Assembly: GCA_022009855.1 (NCBI GenBank)
Contig: CP091727.1
Coordinates: forward strand, 4,898,001 to 4,962,000
DNA from: Lentisphaeria bacterium
GTDB lineage: Bacteria; Verrucomicrobiota; Lentisphaeria; Victivallales; Victivallaceae
Reading direction: 5' to 3'
DNA length: 64,000 nucleotides
The translations under genes and the position numbers were made by a program. Below are positions 34,627 through 44,542 of the stretch, in pieces. Below the pieces are notes generated by a model. The model saw only the letters and a program-made list of their open reading frames with translations, was not told the DNA's origin and ran no database searches. Position 1 is the first letter of the stretch; the number at the start of each line of letters is the position of its first letter.

Positions 34627-34998
34627 CACAGCCCTGTTGCCATATTTTCAATTCTACAGATATTATTATTTTTTTAGTATAACCTCTATAATAGCGATTG
34701 CAAATTAATATAAAATAATTTTAGAAAAATTTAATTAGTTTTTTCACAAACTAAATGGAATTTTCATTTCAGGACTGCATTTGCGACAACAGGAGGACTA
34801 TCTTTGAAAAAATCACGCCGTTTCAGAGTCGCAGAGCGGAGATAAACACCAATTTACAGCATTTTGAAAGCTGTTAGAACAGAAAAGAACCCCACAGTTG
34901 TTTGAACCATTTTTTCATTGAATGATCCTCTCTGTTTTCTGCAGCAGAGTAATAATTCGGCCCCGATGCCCGGCAGCATATTGCAACGTGGCGATTGA
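34627..34998. other. AT-rich gap without a recognisable gene
   Basis: Mostly A/T with several poly-T and poly-A runs. It should hold the promoter of the methyltransferase. I see no gene, RNA or clear terminator. Confidence 0.5.
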
Positions 34999-35545
34999 TC
35001 AGCGTCCCGGCTGAACCGTCTTCAGCAGATTTAAGATGAAATAACCGCTTTTTCCCAACAGATACAGCTCAAACGGATCCCCATTCCCTTTTCCACGATA
35101 GAAGATGATATTATCATTGATCTGCGACATGAATCTCCTGCCGGAATCTGTTGCAACCAGCCTCATATCTTCTGCAAGGGGCTTCGGCGGCATTGGCCCG
35201 GAAAACCTGAAAGCTGAGATCGGCAGCCGCTCTTCATATCCGATTTCCGGGGTGGATAATGCCGACAGTCCGGCAAAATGCCCGTTTGTAACATCATTTT
35301 CCGATAAAAAACCGCCCTATGATCCTTACCAGCCGGCAGTTGACTGTTCCCGTCACGGTATAATACAATTTGCCGCTGGTCTCAACGTTTGCAAACTTCG
35401 AATCGATATCCAGTTCCGCGAACAATTCACCCAGATCTTTTGCGGTTCCCCCTCATTTCTGTTTAAGGAACAAAGCAGTACAACTGTGGCGATAACGAAG
35501 AATATCACAATAAAAAACAGTCCCGCGGAAAATTCCTATCTCCAT
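34999..35545 (-). CDS. Hypothetical protein with one N-terminal membrane helix (several frame breaks)
   Basis: About 182 residues when frames are joined: MEIGIF, a helix LFFIVIFFVIATVVLLCSLNR, a soluble part (AKDLGELFAELDIDSKFANV, YYTVTGTVNCRLVRIIG) and an end NLLKTVQPGR. Frame changes fall near 35525, 35455 and 35315 (a run of A). I recognise no family. The AT-rich base use matches the neighbouring methyltransferase. It may equally be a decaying gene, as there is no essential-gene argument here. Confidence 0.4.
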
Positions 35546-36036
35546 TCTCGCACAATGTATTATTTTATTCCACATACCCACGCCTCGCGGAACATTCTTT
35601 ATAAAAAAGCAAGTCCCTGTTTTTGAAATACTATAACACCCTGATAGTGTATTGCAAATCCCTTCGACGGAAGAAGCCTGTGCCGGAGCAGGCAATTCCG
35701 GTTTCCGCGCCGCGCGGACGAGATGGAAGCGATAAACCAAACTCGAAAAGCGATGAAGATCAGGGGAGCCGGAGTGCCGGGTGCCATTCAGCTTCAAAAC
35801 TCGATTGCGACTTGTCGGGCGGAGAGTTGCAATCCGTTGTTTCGATGCTATGGTAATTTGAAAACACTTACACCGGTCGTTCAACAGCTTTTGTTAAATT
35901 TCAGCTTGCGAAGAGGCAAAAATGAAATCAGGCGGCGCAGCGAAATCCTATTACAAGATAACCATGTATGTGTATCTGTTCTTTTATTTTATTTTATTTT
36001 ATTCCTTCTGGTAGTAAAAACGGCGGAGATGAAATC
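35546..36036. other. Gap, no supported gene
   Basis: Short open frames on both strands lack ribosome sites and recognisable motifs. Base composition changes at about 35650-35830 (GC-richer) within AT-rich flanks, suggesting a patchwork. Confidence 0.4.
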
Positions 36037-36405
36037 GTGACAAAAGGCGAAGGAATCTATAAAACAATAGTTGCTGCGATCGCATGTCTCCAGGTAACGC
36101 CGGTCTTTTTTATGTTTCCTGTCGGAAGTTCTTTTCTCTTTGCTCATATCCTTTGCACGAGAAAGAAAATAAACCTCTTTGCCGCCTGGATCATGTCGCT
36201 TTTCGTTATCCCTGTGACCTTTGCGGGAATATACTTCAGTAGATTCTCATTTGATCTATTATACAGATATTTAATTTTCCTGCTTCCAATTATTATTCTT
36301 TTGAGCCTGTTTTATTCAAAAGTGAAGTGGATTATCGCCATTGTGTCTCTTTACTGCATTTATTTTGCCGAGTTGTATTTGATGGAAATTTTTATTGCAG
36401 TATGA
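36037..36405 (+). CDS. Small polytopic membrane protein of unknown function
   Basis: 122 residues with about four hydrophobic segments (IVAAIACLQVTPVFFMF, LFAAWIMSLFVIPVTFAGIY, YLIFLLPIIILLSLFY, WIIAIVSLYCIYFAELYL). The start is GTG at 36037 with GGAG 8 bp upstream. It is AT-rich like the rest of the island. No family recognised. Confidence 0.55.
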   Translation: MTKGEGIYKTIVAAIACLQVTPVFFMFPVGSSFLFAHILCTRKKINLFAAWIMSLFVIPVTFAGIYFSRFSFDLLYRYLIFLLPIIILLSLFYSKVKWIIAIVSLYCIYFAELYLMEIFIAV

Positions 36406-36451
36406 TCGATTGTTGCGATGAGTTTTCCGGCTAATGAAGCAGACGGGCCGG

Positions 36452-37007
36452 GCGCCCTCCAGACCTCTCCCCGAATTGGTGAACGCAAGACGGGAACGGA
36501 ATTTTCCGACTTCTGCTGGGCGCAGGCGGAATGGAGGCGGAATGCGGAACTTCCGCAAGAATTTGATGTTCGAGGGTGCTGGAGGGCTGGGCGCCCTCCA
36601 GACCTCTCCCCGAATTGGTGAACGCAAGACGGGAACGGAATTTTCCGACTTCTGCTGGGCGCAGGCGGAATGGAGGCGAAATGCGGAACTTCCGCAAGAA
36701 TTTGATGTTCGAGGGTGCTGGAGGGCCGGGCGCCCTCCAGACCTCTCCCCGAATTGGTGAACGCAAGACGGGAACGGAATTTTCCGACTTCTGCTGGGCG
36801 CAGGCGGAATGGAGGCGGAATGCGGAACTTCCGCAAGAATTTGATGTTCGAGGGTGCTGGAGGGCTGGGCGCCCTCCAGACCTCTCCCCGAATTGGTGAA
36901 CGCAAGACGGGAACGGAATTTTCCGACTTCTGCTGGGCGCAGGCGGAATGGAGGCGAAATGCGGAACTTCCGCAAGAATTTGATGCTCGCGGGAGCTGGA
37001 GGGCCTG
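36452..37007 (+). repeat. Four tandem copies of a 139-bp repeat
   Basis: The string GCGCCCTCC recurs at 36452, 36591, 36730 and 36869, exactly 139 bp apart. Units differ at only a few bases. Each has an inverted repeat GGAGGGC...GCCCTCC at its junction. As 139 is not a multiple of three, open frames shift from unit to unit and none is a likely gene. Confidence 0.95.
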
Positions 37008-37227
37008 ACTCCTCCAGACCTCCCCCGCCCGTGAGAATGCGGAAGTCATTTGCCAACTTCTCCGCACGCGGCCCTCTCGGGCCTTACTTGTCGGGCTTCG
37101 CCCGCCAACTCCTCAATCGCCGGAGCGGCTCCGCTCGACTCCGTTCGACTGCGTCGCAATCGCTCCTTGCTGCTTTGCGGAACGCAAAGCAGTTCTCTCA
37201 CATGCGCTCGCGGCGCTGACCGCGCTT
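36991..37227 (+). repeat. Composite repeat, copy 2 core
   Basis: This is almost identical to 33279-33516 (a few substitutions and one-base gaps) in the same orientation. It directly follows the 139-bp array. The same 9-bp hairpin TGCTTTGCG/CGCAAAGCA is present. Confidence 0.93.
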
Positions 37228-37420
37228 TTTTACGGGGCGTGAACCTGGCCGGAAGGGAGGCGCTCGCGGCGATGAACGCGCTTTTTACGGGGCGTGAACC
37301 TGGCCGGAAGGGAGGCGCTCGCGGCGATGAACGCCCTTTACGGGGCGCTAACCTGGCAGGAAGGGAGGCGCTCGCGGCGATGAACGCCCTTTACGGGGCG
37401 CTAACCTGGCCGCAGAGGAT
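37204..37420 (+). repeat. Array of four 53-56 bp units
   Basis: Units start GCGCTCGCGGCG at 37204, 37260, 37315 and 37368 and contain a (T)ACGGGGCG(T/C)(G/T)AACCTGG segment. It is the counterpart of the array at 33493-33680 and runs up to the 3' end of nadE. Confidence 0.85.
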
Positions 37421-37441
37421 GCTTCGCAGAAGAACCGCCGC

Positions 37442-39347
37442 TCAGCTGCGCCAGATCGCGTCCGATGCGTCGGAAGGCATCCGCCAGTCGCCGCGTGGTG
37501 AAAGCGCGATCGTCCCCACCTTCGGCCCGTCCGGAATGCAGCTGCGTTTGAACTGCTGCTGGAAAAAGCGCCGCAGGAAAATCTTCAACGTCCGCTCGAT
37601 CGTCTCCTCATCGTACACCCCGGCGAACGCCGCCCCGGCCAGCGCCCGGATCTTCTCCGGCTCCGCCCCGTACTTGATGAAGTGATAGAGGAAGAAGTCA
37701 TGCAGTTCGTACGGCCCGATCAATTCCTCGGTCTTCTGGTTGATCGAACCATCCGCCGAAGCGGGCAGCAGTTCGGGGCTCACCGGCGTGTCGATCACGT
37801 CGCGCAGCACCGCCGCCAGCTCCGGCACTGAACGTTCCGCAGTCGTCTCGATCAGAAAGCGGATCAGCGTCTTCGGGATCGAACAGTTCACTGCGTACAT
37901 CGACATGTGATCCCCGTTGTAGGTGCTCCACCCCAGCGCAATCTCCGAAAGATCCCCCGTCCCGACTACCATTCCGCCGGCCTCATTGGCAATGTCCATC
38001 AGAACCTGCGTCCGCTCCCGCGCCTGCACGTTCTCGTAAGCGGTATCCAGTTTCGCCGGATCGTGCCCGATGTCCTCAAAGTGACGGAGGCACGCCGGGC
38101 GGATATCCACCTCGCGCAGTGTGACCCCGAGCAGTTCGCAGAGCTTCACCGCGTTGCCGCGGGTCCGGCCGGTGGTGCCGAAGCCGGGCATGGTCAGAGC
38201 GACGATGTCCGACGCCGGCCGCCCGATCAGGCGACAGCACTCCGCCGCTACCAGCAATGCCAGCGTCGAATCCAGTCCGCCCGAAATGCCGATCACCAGC
38301 TTTTTCGCCCCGGTATGTTCCACCCGCTTCGCCAGACCAGCGCACTGGATGTCGAAAATCTCCGTGCAGCGCTCGCGCCGATGCTCCACATCCCCCGGCA
38401 CGAACGGGCGCGGCGGATTGTAAGCAAATGCGAAATCCGGCGATCCCTCCACCCGATCGAGCGGAATCGTGCGGAATCTCTTCCCTTCCGGCAGCGGATT
38501 GTCATGAAAACTGCTCTCGCTCAGCCGCGCCGCTCCGAGCCGGTCGAAGTCCACATCCGCCAGCAGCAGCGACCCTTTCCGCGCGAAACGGCGGTTCTCG
38601 GCGGCGAGCCGCCCGTTGTCGGCGATAAGCGCATGTCCGCCGAACACCACATCGGTAGTCGATTCATGCACCCCCGCCGAAGCAAGCACGTAGGCCGCCA
38701 GACAACGGGCGCTCTGCTGGCGCACCAGTTCCCGGCGATACTCCGCCTTCGAAGCAAGTTCAGTTCCGGCCGAGGGGTTGAAAATCGCCCGCGCCCCGCC
38801 GAGCGCCAACAGAGAACTCGGCGGCAGCACTCCCCAGAGATCCTCGCAGATCTCCACCGCAAACCGGAATCCCCCGCCGCAGTCGAAAAGCAAATCCGTG
38901 CCGAAAGGCAGACTCCGCGTTCCGAACGACACACACGCTCCGACGATTCCCCGCCCGGAGCGGAAGTGGCGCTTCTCATAGAACTCCCGGTAGTTGGGCA
39001 GCAATGTCTTGGGAACCAGTCCGCGAAGCTCCCCCCCTGCGCCACCGCGGCGACATTGTAGAGTGCGTCCTCGTGAAGCAGCGGCAGCCCGAAAATCGCC
39101 ACCGTCCCCCCCCCGCGGTCAGCGCGGCGAATTCGACAGCCGCCTCCGACGCCCGATCCAGCAGCCGCCGCTGAAAGAAAAGGTCGCCGCAGGAGTAGCC
39201 GGTAATGCACAGCTCGGGGAATACCACCGCTGCCGCCCCCGCTTTCGCCGCCTTTTCATACCCTTCCGCAAGTTTCGAAAGGTTGAAGTCAACATCCGCC
39301 ACCCGGAGTTCGGGAACCACCGCCGCCAGCCGATAAAATCCAAACAT
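37442..39347 (-). CDS. nadE: Glutamine-dependent NAD+ synthetase (two frame breaks)
   Basis: About 634 residues. An N-terminal nitrilase-like glutaminase (VVFPELCITGYSCGDLF with the Glu, EKRHF, and the Cys in VEICEDLWG) feeds a C-terminal synthetase with the PP-loop VIGISGGLDSTLAL. The start MFGFYRLAAVVPELRVAD at 39347 is taken. Breaks fall at two extreme homopolymers, C9 at 39106-39114 and C7 at 39031-39037; one base less in each joins TVAIFGLPLL and GGELRGLVPKTLLP. The 3' end abuts the repeat array. Confidence 0.93.
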
Positions 39348-39444
39348 CGTTTCACACCGTTCCATCAAGCAATTCAAACTGTTTCAACGGCATAATGTAC
39401 CCGGTCAAACGACCGGTTGCAAGCGGCAGCAGCGAAAAAATCGT

Positions 39445-40612
39445 TCAGCCGATCAGGGAACGGAAGTTGCGCACCTTGTGGAACGTGGTCAGATTGTTGT
39501 CATGCGCGCTCTTCGCCCGCCGGTCCCCGGAACGGCTGAGAATCACCAGATCCTCCCCCGAAGAACGCCAGCGTCGCGTAGTGGCGCGAACCATTCTCCG
39601 ACGGGCCGACCGCCACCATGCCCGCCTCGGTCCAGTTGAGACAGTCAGGCGAATAAAGCAGCCGGAGACGGCGACGGTTCGAATGGATTCCATCCGCCTG
39701 TGACGCGACCATCCAGTAGAGGCGCGACACCGGATCATAGTCGAGGTGAAATTTCATGTTGCCTCCCGGAAACGGGATCAGAAACGGCACCCGTCCATCC
39801 GGCAGCAGATAGCGTTCGATCTTCAGCGAACCATCCTCCAGCTCTACGCCCCGGAGCGCGGCGGCGAGATTCTCGTACCCGGTGTACGCGCGCATCAGCA
39901 GCAGGACCGAGCGGCCGGAGGGGTCGTGGAAACAGCTCGCCGGATTGTGTATGCGCACCACGTTGGTTTCCAGAATTCCCGGCGTTTCGTAAGCGGCGGG
40001 GAAACGTGTCGCGCACAATCCAACCCCCGCCGCCATCGCCAGCGCCGGCCGGGGATCGAACCGTTTTGAAAAGGTCCAGTTCGCCGGATCGGCCAGATCG
40101 GCGTCTTCCGGAGCCGACATCAGAACCGGCGCGACGTCCGGCCAGGAGTGATTCCCCAGCGACTGCTCGTAAACTGCGTAAACCCGGCCGTTGTGAATAT
40201 CCACCCGCCCGCAACTCTGATGATGGTGATGTTCGCTTTCCAGCACGGCAGGTGAGCTCCAGCTCTCGCCGTTGTCGGTGCTGTGGCTGATCAGCAATGC
40301 GCCGCTGTGGCCCAGCATCCACAGGCCGCTCGACGTGCGGAACAGCGTCTCGTGCATCATCGGCAGCCTTGAGGAGGATTCGCGCCAGCTCTCCCCGCCG
40401 TCGTCGGAGAGAAAGATCCGAATCTGGTTGCCCGCCTGATAATCTCCCGAGCGGGAACGCGGCCCTTCCAGCGCCGCCGTGCCGGGGCCGCCGAGATCCA
40501 CGGCGGCGATCAGGCGGCGGTTTTCCCCGACCAGAATCGCCGGCGTATAACAGTAGATTCCGGCGGGATCAGGCGATTCAAACAGGATCTGTTCATCGGC
40601 AATAAGTTTCAT
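39445..40612 (-). CDS. Sialidase-like BNR-repeat hydrolase (one frame break)
   Basis: About 389 residues. Asp-box-like stretches (LSDDGGESW, STDNGESWSSP), a catalytic-domain layout typical of six-bladed propellers, and the end SRSGDRRAKSAHDNNLTTFHKVRNFR suggest the exo-sialidase-like superfamily. No signal peptide is seen, so it probably acts in the cytoplasm. Dropping one G from GGGGG near 39557 joins LAFFGEDLVILSRS. It has its own promoter and lies downstream of an AraC regulator. The true substrate may be another sugar. Confidence 0.75.
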
Positions 40613-40656
40613 GGAGCGAACCTTGCGTTTCCGAATTTTTTTTCTGTCAGGGAGAG

Positions 40657-40685
40657 AGTATACTCTTCCTTTCCGGCCTTTGCAA
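40657..40685 (-). promoter_or_regulatory. Promoter of the sialidase-like gene
   Basis: On the minus strand TTGCAA (40680-40685) and TATACT (40657-40662) have a 17-bp spacer, about 45 bp before the ATG. This is one of the best sigma-70-type matches in the window. Confidence 0.65.
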
Positions 40686-40715
40686 CAGAAAAGGAAATTT
40701 TTCCGAAAAAGAGTG

Positions 40716-40739
40716 TTGAAACATTTCAGAACGTTTCAA
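40716..40739. promoter_or_regulatory. Inverted repeat between AraC and sialidase genes
   Basis: TTGAAAC-N10-GTTTCAA has perfect 7-bp arms. It overlaps the end of the AraC gene and lies about 31 bp upstream of the -35 box of the next gene, a usual place for an AraC activator site. Confidence 0.45.
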
Positions 40740-41680
40740 TGTTCCACCTCCGTCCTCCCGCTCTCCCGGGCTCCGCCGCGGCGAAACTCGGAAGGTGACT
40801 GCCCGGAATATTTCCGGAACGCGGTGGAAAAATAGAATGCATTCCGGAAACCGAGCAGTTCCGCTATCTCCTTGAAGGAGAGCTGCCCGTCGCGGATCAG
40901 CTGGCAGGCGCTCTCCATTCGCTGCCGGATGAGATACTGTTGCGGCGAAATATGCAGCCAGGTGCGGAACAGGCGATCCACCCCGGCCCGACTGATTCCC
41001 AGCTCCTCAACCAGCCGGGAGACATTCATACGGTTGCCGCGCTCCGTCTCGATCAGCGTCACCGCGCGAGTGAGCAGCGGCGGCAGTTCCCGGCGTTTCT
41101 GACGGCCGACTTCATCGGCGAGCGCAGCAAGCAGCTCAAAACCGGCAACCGAATTTGCCGATGCCGTCCCGGGCCGTTTCTCCCGAAGCAGGGTGCCGAT
41201 GCGGCGCAGCCGATCTTCGAAGGCGGAGGGAGTTTCCGGCAGAATCACGCCGCAGAAATTCATTCCCAGCGACTCCAGCAGAAGTTTGATTGTGCCGCCG
41301 GAAATGATGAGCTGAAGCTGTCTGGCGTACCGGTTTTTCCCGCTGCGAAACCGGATATCGCTGCCGGGACAGGTGAGAAAAATCTCTCCCGGCCGACTGA
41401 GGTGGAACTTCTTCCCCGCCTGCTCATAGATCACTTCACCGTCCAGCAGGAGTTCCACCGCGATATAAGCGTAATTGAGTTTCTTGATCCACCAGGCGCC
41501 ACGGCGTACATTTTCGCAGAAATGGTGGGGCCACAACGTCAGGGAAAAGGGATGCACATCGTACCAGCAGGCAAGATCGCGCCGCGTCAACGTGCCGGAG
41601 TAATTTCGGCTGTAAAGGTCGCAGGAACAACGGGAAACCCGTACAACCCGCCCTCCGTCCGCCCCGTCTTTTCCTTCCAT
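40736..41680 (-). CDS. AraC-family transcriptional regulator
   Basis: 314 residues and intact. An N-terminal cupin-like sensing half (EVIYEQAGKKFHLSRPGEIFL) is followed by a C-terminal double helix-turn-helix: MNVSRLVEELGISRAGVDRLF and LSFKEIAELLGFRNAFYFSTAF, then FRKYSGQSPSEFRR. GAGGAGG lies just before the ATG. It probably activates the sialidase-like gene downstream and may act on the divergent pilin promoter at 41.75 kb. Confidence 0.93.
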   Translation of the reverse strand: MEGKDGADGGRVVRVSRCSCDLYSRNYSGTLTRRDLACWYDVHPFSLTLWPHHFCENVRRGAWWIKKLNYAYIAVELLLDGEVIYEQAGKKFHLSRPGEIFLTCPGSDIRFRSGKNRYARQLQLIISGGTIKLLLESLGMNFCGVILPETPSAFEDRLRRIGTLLREKRPGTASANSVAGFELLAALADEVGRQKRRELPPLLTRAVTLIETERGNRMNVSRLVEELGISRAGVDRLFRTWLHISPQQYLIRQRMESACQLIRDGQLSFKEIAELLGFRNAFYFSTAFRKYSGQSPSEFRRGGARESGRTEVEH

Positions 41681-41747
41681 TCCCCCTCCTCGCGTTTAAA
41701 ACAGAATGTGTCTGATGCAAAATTATATGTTTTTACAAAAATGCAAG

Positions 41748-41776
41748 TTGTTTTTGGATTCATTTTGCGGTAAAAT
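41748..41776 (+). promoter_or_regulatory. Promoter of the truncated pilin gene
   Basis: TTGTTT at 41748-41753 and TAAAAT at 41771-41776, 17 bp apart. An AAGGAG ribosome site follows 7 bp before the ATG at 41820. Promoter and start signals are therefore intact although the gene is not. Confidence 0.5.
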
Positions 41777-41819
41777 ATGAAAAGACCGACAACAGAAACA
41801 TACAGGGAAGGAGTGTGAA

Positions 41820-41897
41820 ATGTTGAATCAGAGACAATGGCGAAATTTTACCCTTATCGAACTCCTCGTGGTAATCGCGATCATCACTACTCAATAG
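41820..41897 (+). pseudogene. Head of a pseudopilin gene (25 codons)
   Basis: Begins MLNQRQWRN and runs into FTLIELLVVIAII, the pilin-like signal seen in both full pseudopilins of the window. It then leaves homology abruptly near 41885 and stops at TAG 41895-41897. The downstream sequence is AT-rich and unrelated, so this is a truncation by rearrangement and not a single-base error. The rest of the 41898-42163 stretch shows no gene. Confidence 0.8.
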
Positions 41898-42163
41898 ACA
41901 TAAAACTTATGAGCATTGAAAATCCTTCCTCTTTTTCGAACGATTTCAAAATGGGCTTTGTAGCACAAAAAAATCATCCGTTGAGCTCATTTCTTGTCAA
42001 TTCCAAGGAAGTCAGGTTAATTCATGAAACTTCAGGGCGGAAGGTTCAGACAGCCGCGGTCGAGAAAGGGAAAGGGAAAGGCGGATTCCCGTATCCCGGG
42101 GATAACCGGAGACCGCCTTGCTTATTCCTCTTTTCAGAATTCAATGGCCGATGCAATCACGCA

Positions 42164-42982
42164 TCAGGAGATTTCTTTCGGATGTTTCGCCAGCAGACCA
42201 GCGACGGTTTGGTATGATTTTTCGCAGTCCAGCAGATGCGCGGGCGCGTCTCCGAAATGGAAATCGCTCAAGGCTCCCGCTTCCCGCAGCGACGTTTCGA
42301 AGGCGGAAAAAGTTCCGGAATATCCGGATACCGGACGGCTCTCCCTTGACGCGATCCGTTCTCCCGCGGCGTTGTACACTTCCACCGGCATGGAAAAAGG
42401 CGGAGAACGAAAACGTTCAGGCATCGTCCATTCGAACACGCCGTGAAAAAAGGTCGTCCGGCTGAGAGGAACTCCGATCAGGAGAATTTTCCCTTTGCGC
42501 TCCAGCAGTTTCCACCAGGGGGAGCCCAGGGAGCAGCCGCTCTCGCACAGTTCGTGCCCGGATACGAAGGACACGGCATCGCGTCCGAGCGCTGCGACGG
42601 AACTTGACACCGACAGCGAACGCACAACGCCCGGACGTTTCAGGAACAGATTCGGCAGTTTTCCGACGCAGCAGGGCATGTCCGCGTGAAATTTCCGGAC
42701 GTCGTGCGCTCCGAGCCCGCGGGCAAAGCAATATTTTTCCGGAACGGCGCATTTGCGGCAGCGTTCGCTTCCGGGCTCCCGGAGATGGATCAGCGTATAG
42801 GTCAGGGCCGGAAATATCAGCAGCCCTTCCCGAGAAAAGCAGTCGATGAAGACATCCAGAATCCCGGAAGTTCCGTTTTCCACTTCTCCCACCGACGTCG
42901 CGGACGAATGGACCAGCACGGTGTCCGTCGGCTTCAGTCCCGCGTTCCACAGACATTCCGTCAATTGTTTTCTGGTGTACAT
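42164..42982 (-). CDS. AAC(3)-family N-acetyltransferase-like protein
   Basis: 272 residues and intact. DTVLVHSSATSVGEVENG near residue 20 and GLLIFPALTYT match the antibiotic N-acetyltransferase fold (AAC(3), YokD, FrbF). Acetyl-CoA-dependent transfer to an amine is expected. Many members in environmental and gut genomes act on sugars or natural products and give no drug resistance, so resistance is not claimed. GGAGGAA lies before the ATG. It follows a 3' gene remnant by 3 bp, as if it were the last gene of a lost operon. Confidence 0.8.
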   Translation of the reverse strand: MYTRKQLTECLWNAGLKPTDTVLVHSSATSVGEVENGTSGILDVFIDCFSREGLLIFPALTYTLIHLREPGSERCRKCAVPEKYCFARGLGAHDVRKFHADMPCCVGKLPNLFLKRPGVVRSLSVSSSVAALGRDAVSFVSGHELCESGCSLGSPWWKLLERKGKILLIGVPLSRTTFFHGVFEWTMPERFRSPPFSMPVEVYNAAGERIASRESRPVSGYSGTFSAFETSLREAGALSDFHFGDAPAHLLDCEKSYQTVAGLLAKHPKEIS

Positions 42983-42985
42983 GGA

Positions 42986-43126
42986 TCATTCCTCCGCAAT
43001 CTCAAAGAACAGGGCCGGGCCGTCGGGCAGTTTCGCCGTATCGATGTCCAGCACCAGCGTTCCGTTCGAGTTGGATACCGGCTTGATCTCGGAACGCCGC
43101 TCCCCTGTACCGGCAATCCGGCATCA
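42986..43126 (-). pseudogene. 3' tail of a lost hydrolase-like gene
   Basis: About 46 codons ending NGTLVLDIDTAKLPDGPALFFEIAEE. The style is that of the C-terminus of an exported sugar hydrolase. A stop codon lies just upstream in frame and no start is present. It sits 3 bp before the acetyltransferase start. The family is a guess. The remaining 43127-43349 is AT-rich with one candidate operator. Confidence 0.45.
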
Positions 43127-43262
43127 TTCGTTTTTCCGTTTTTCCGGCCACCACTATTCAACCTCAACTTTTTGACGCTAAATCTTTACTTTTTCTGTTT
43201 CCTGCGTTTCCATTTATTATACCCGAAAATGAAAACCGGCGCAAGTGTTAAAAAGAAACAAT

Positions 43263-43278
43263 TTCCATGCAAATGGAA
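43263..43278. promoter_or_regulatory. Candidate operator A, TTCCAT-N4-ATGGAA
   Basis: TTCCATGCAAATGGAA is a palindrome with a 4-bp spacer. It shares the CCAT-N4-ATGG core with the site at 44543 upstream of the sialidase-like gene. Both could be bound by the AraC regulator at 44931. Confidence 0.4.
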
Positions 43279-43349
43279 TATTTCCTCTTTTTTCTCCCGC
43301 CCCGGAAATCCGGGGAAGCTGAATTTTTATGCTGGAACGGAATTGGGGT

Positions 43350-44463
43350 TCATTCGATTTCCGCAAGGAGGGTGTCTCCTCTGTATCGATCGAAAAATCT
43401 GGTTTCGCCAACGGCCACGTATGATTTTCCGTTTCCGGAGAGCGTGTGGAAATTTCCCATCAGCGCGACGCCTTCCGGCTCCCGGATCTCCGGGAAAACG
43501 ACCATTTCTGAACTCCGGACGATTTGAAAACGTTCATTCACGCGGGCGATGAAAAGCGGAGCGCGGAAACGCATCACATCGGCATTTTCCGCCGTCCTGC
43601 GAGTATAGACGAGATGAAGAACGCCGTTGTGAATCAGGAAATGCTGCTGGGTCGAGGCCGTTTCCAAAGGCGTCCCGTCGTCGAAATGCCAGAATTGGAG
43701 TGGATTCCAGTGTAGTCCGTCCATGGATTCGGACCAATGGGCGAACCCATCCTCCGTCCGGAGGGTCACATAAAAAAACTCCATGGTGCCGACAGAGCGA
43801 GGGTTCCAGAAGACCGCGGCCGGCCGGCAATTCAAGGACGTTGCCGGTTTCCAAGTACCGTACGGAAGTTCCGTCAAACTCCGCCAGAACCGAGCGGAAC
43901 ATCCTGTCGCGGCGGCCGACCGTGCCGAAAGAAAACGGGATATACAGTTTGTTTCCGTCGAAATACCGCTGGGAACAGCCGCAGGTACAGCAGGAGGTGT
44001 CTTTGTCGAAGCACGGAAAGTCCAGCGGCCGACGCCGGACCGTCCATTCACCGCGGTCGTTCCGGACGGCATAGTAGGACCGGCGGACGAACCGGGTGTC
44101 AGGCGCGGAATTCCAGTCTCCGAGAGTATCGTACAGTTTCCCCTGACGGTAATAGACGTTGTGACCGATGGCCAGAACGGTGCCGAGTTCCGGATGGCAT
44201 TCCGGAACGACGTCGCAGATGCTCTCCTGAATGCCTCCGGGCAAGGGAACCGGACCGAATCCGGGCACGGGAACCGGATCGCTCCAGGTTTCTCCTCCAT
44301 CGCCGGAGACGCTTTCCATGACGGGACCGTAATAATCGCTTCCCATGATGGGCTGGAACGTCATCAGAAGCCGCCTGTCCTTCATGACGGCGGGCGTCGG
44401 CTGAAAACAGGTGCATTTTTGACCGTTCCGGCCGTTCCAGACGGTTCGGACACGAATATTCAT
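43350..44463 (-). CDS. Second sialidase-like BNR-repeat protein (two frame breaks)
   Basis: About 370 residues. VSGDGGETWSDPVPVPG is an Asp-box-like motif. FDGNKLYIPFSFGTV, HWSESMDGLHWNPLQFWHFDDG and the end FDRYRGDTLLAEIE fit a sialidase-type propeller hydrolase. Frame changes fall near 43810 and 43770. No signal peptide. The ATG at 44463 has GGAAAGG upstream, and a CCAT-N4-ATGG palindrome lies 80 bp before it. It is divergent from the AraC gene at 44931, with a remnant in between. Only distantly like the protein at 39.4 kb. Confidence 0.68.
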
Positions 44464-44542
44464 GATCGTTTGCCTTTCCGGGTTGTTTCTTTTTTATTAT
44501 AGTTGGAAGGACGGAGGGAGTCAAGCATTCAAAAAACGTAAA

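Noticed and set aside
36316..37219. Several overlapping repeat-containing open frames on both strands
   Set aside because: They arise from a 139-bp tandem repeat whose length is not a multiple of three. Each frame is open by chance, with no ribosome site or conserved family.
36452..37420. CRISPR array
   Set aside because: Repeats are 139 bp or about 54 bp with no unique spacers between them, and no cas genes are nearby.
41820..41897. Genuine 25-residue leader peptide
   Set aside because: Its sequence is the exact start of a pilin-like signal and stops where homology to pilins is lost, so truncation explains it better.
42164..42982. Aminoglycoside resistance gene
   Set aside because: Family membership alone does not show drug resistance. 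Context points to sugar metabolism.
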